Assembly: GCA_017444615.1 (NCBI GenBank)
Contig: JAFSWF010000058.1
Span: 1-32,429 of the forward strand
Direction of reading: 5' to 3'
DNA from: Paludibacteraceae bacterium
GTDB taxonomy: Bacteria > Bacteroidota > Bacteroidia > Bacteroidales > Paludibacteraceae
Length of the DNA: 32,429 nucleotides
Below the pieces are notes generated by a model, which had not been told where the DNA came from, made no database searches, and was given only the letters and a program-made list of their open reading frames with translations. A program made the translations under genes and the position numbers. Shown in pieces: positions 32,197-32,429 of this stretch. Numbering within the stretch: position 1 is the first letter of the stretch; each line of letters starts with the position of its first letter.

Positions 32197-32429
32197 ATGA
32201 TTATCAAACAAATTCCACCCGCGCTCATCAGCGGCAAAACTTATTTCGCAGACGAAGAAGGTAACATCATCAACGCCAAAGGACGCAAACTCAAAGTTAA
32301 ATTCAGTCCATCTAACCGAGATTGTAAGAAAAAAGGAGGTAGTTGTTACCCTCATGTTAGCCTCGACAAAGAGCGCCGCATCCACTCACTCGTCTGTGCC
32401 ACTTTTTGGGGCAAACCCCAACCCGACCA
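32197..32429 (+). CDS. Probable HNH-type endonuclease, N-terminal part (cut by window edge)
   Basis: 77 codons from the ATG at 32197 (MIIKQIPPALISGKTYFADEEG) to the window edge. The layout resembles the N-terminus of NUMOD4/HNH homing-type endonucleases: a YFADEEGNIINAKGRKLKVK strand pair, a Cys-containing loop (CKKKGGSCYPHVSLD), then RRIHSLVCATFWGKPQPD, which matches the (H)RLVA..F...P segment that precedes the HNH core. The HNH residues themselves would lie past the window, so nuclease function is not shown. An AP2-like DNA-binding protein is the main alternative. It has its own promoter, palindromic leader and a CTAG array upstream. Confidence 0.5.
   Translation, partial: MIIKQIPPALISGKTYFADEEGNIINAKGRKLKVKFSPSNRDCKKKGGSCYPHVSLDKERRIHSLVCATFWGKPQPD

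Overview
The window reads as chromosomal DNA of a member of the Bacteroidales (Bacteroidota). Three things support this. First, promoters match the Bacteroidota sigma-ABfr pattern (TTTGCA or TTGCG, about 18 nt, then TAnnTTTG). Second, gene families typical of the group are present: a V-type ATPase operon with DUF2764, Rho with a long disordered insert, SusA-like amylase, TonB receptors, a PorT-like protein, DUF4465 and DUF4956. Third, one secreted protease carries a short C-terminal tail like those of Bacteroidales secreted proteins. The genus cannot be fixed from sequence alone.

Layout, left to right. 1-3316 (minus): 5' part of a V/A-type ATP synthase operon, transcribed E, DUF2764, A, B (B is cut by the window edge). 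3461-11599 (plus): rho, aroQ, an outer-membrane beta-barrel receptor, a PorT-like barrel, a beta-helix lipoprotein and ribF, the last four tightly packed or overlapping. 11604-12841 (minus): two unrecognised genes. 12922-16951 (plus): tRNA-Gly(CCC), RNase P RNA, YihY/BrkB membrane protein, SusA-like GH13 amylase and a small Cys-rich CWC protein; only one clear promoter was found, in front of the tRNA. 16964-22946 (minus): a vitamin B12 uptake locus, namely cobalamin riboswitch, btuB, a BtuG-like beta-propeller surface lipoprotein with an extra C-terminal domain, a DUF4465-like lipoprotein and a BtuF-like binding protein. 22951-25915 (plus): rlmD and a subtilisin-like secreted protease. 25969-26118 (minus): an SRP RNA gene with its own promoter. 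26196-28380 (plus): a second TonB receptor with an unusually long N-terminal leader. 28450-30961 (plus): a three-gene operon of VTC-type polyphosphate-polymerase fold protein, DUF4956 membrane protein and DUF2490 outer-membrane protein. 31040 to the end (plus): an unrecognised coiled-coil protein, a repeat-rich control region, and the start of a probable HNH-type endonuclease, possibly the edge of an accessory region.

The most striking feature is not a gene. Short imperfect tandem arrays with 7-bp units (some 8, 10 or 16-17 bp) are scattered between genes and also in-frame inside at least eight proteins. Seven is not a multiple of three, so three units make 21 nt, and the encoded insertions show a 7-residue period (ITNHQSP/LTNHQSE, LPITHYP/LPITNNQ, ISHQHSA/ISHQLAL, LANSREL/IANSQKV). 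Other arrays supply stop codons, start codons or parts of signal peptides. A separate hairpin family (CTCCCCA-ATTAAAAT-GGGG) occurs three times, each time downstream of a structural RNA gene and in the same orientation relative to it. These two patterns, and the VTC/DUF4956/DUF2490 operon, are the best candidates for something not well described.
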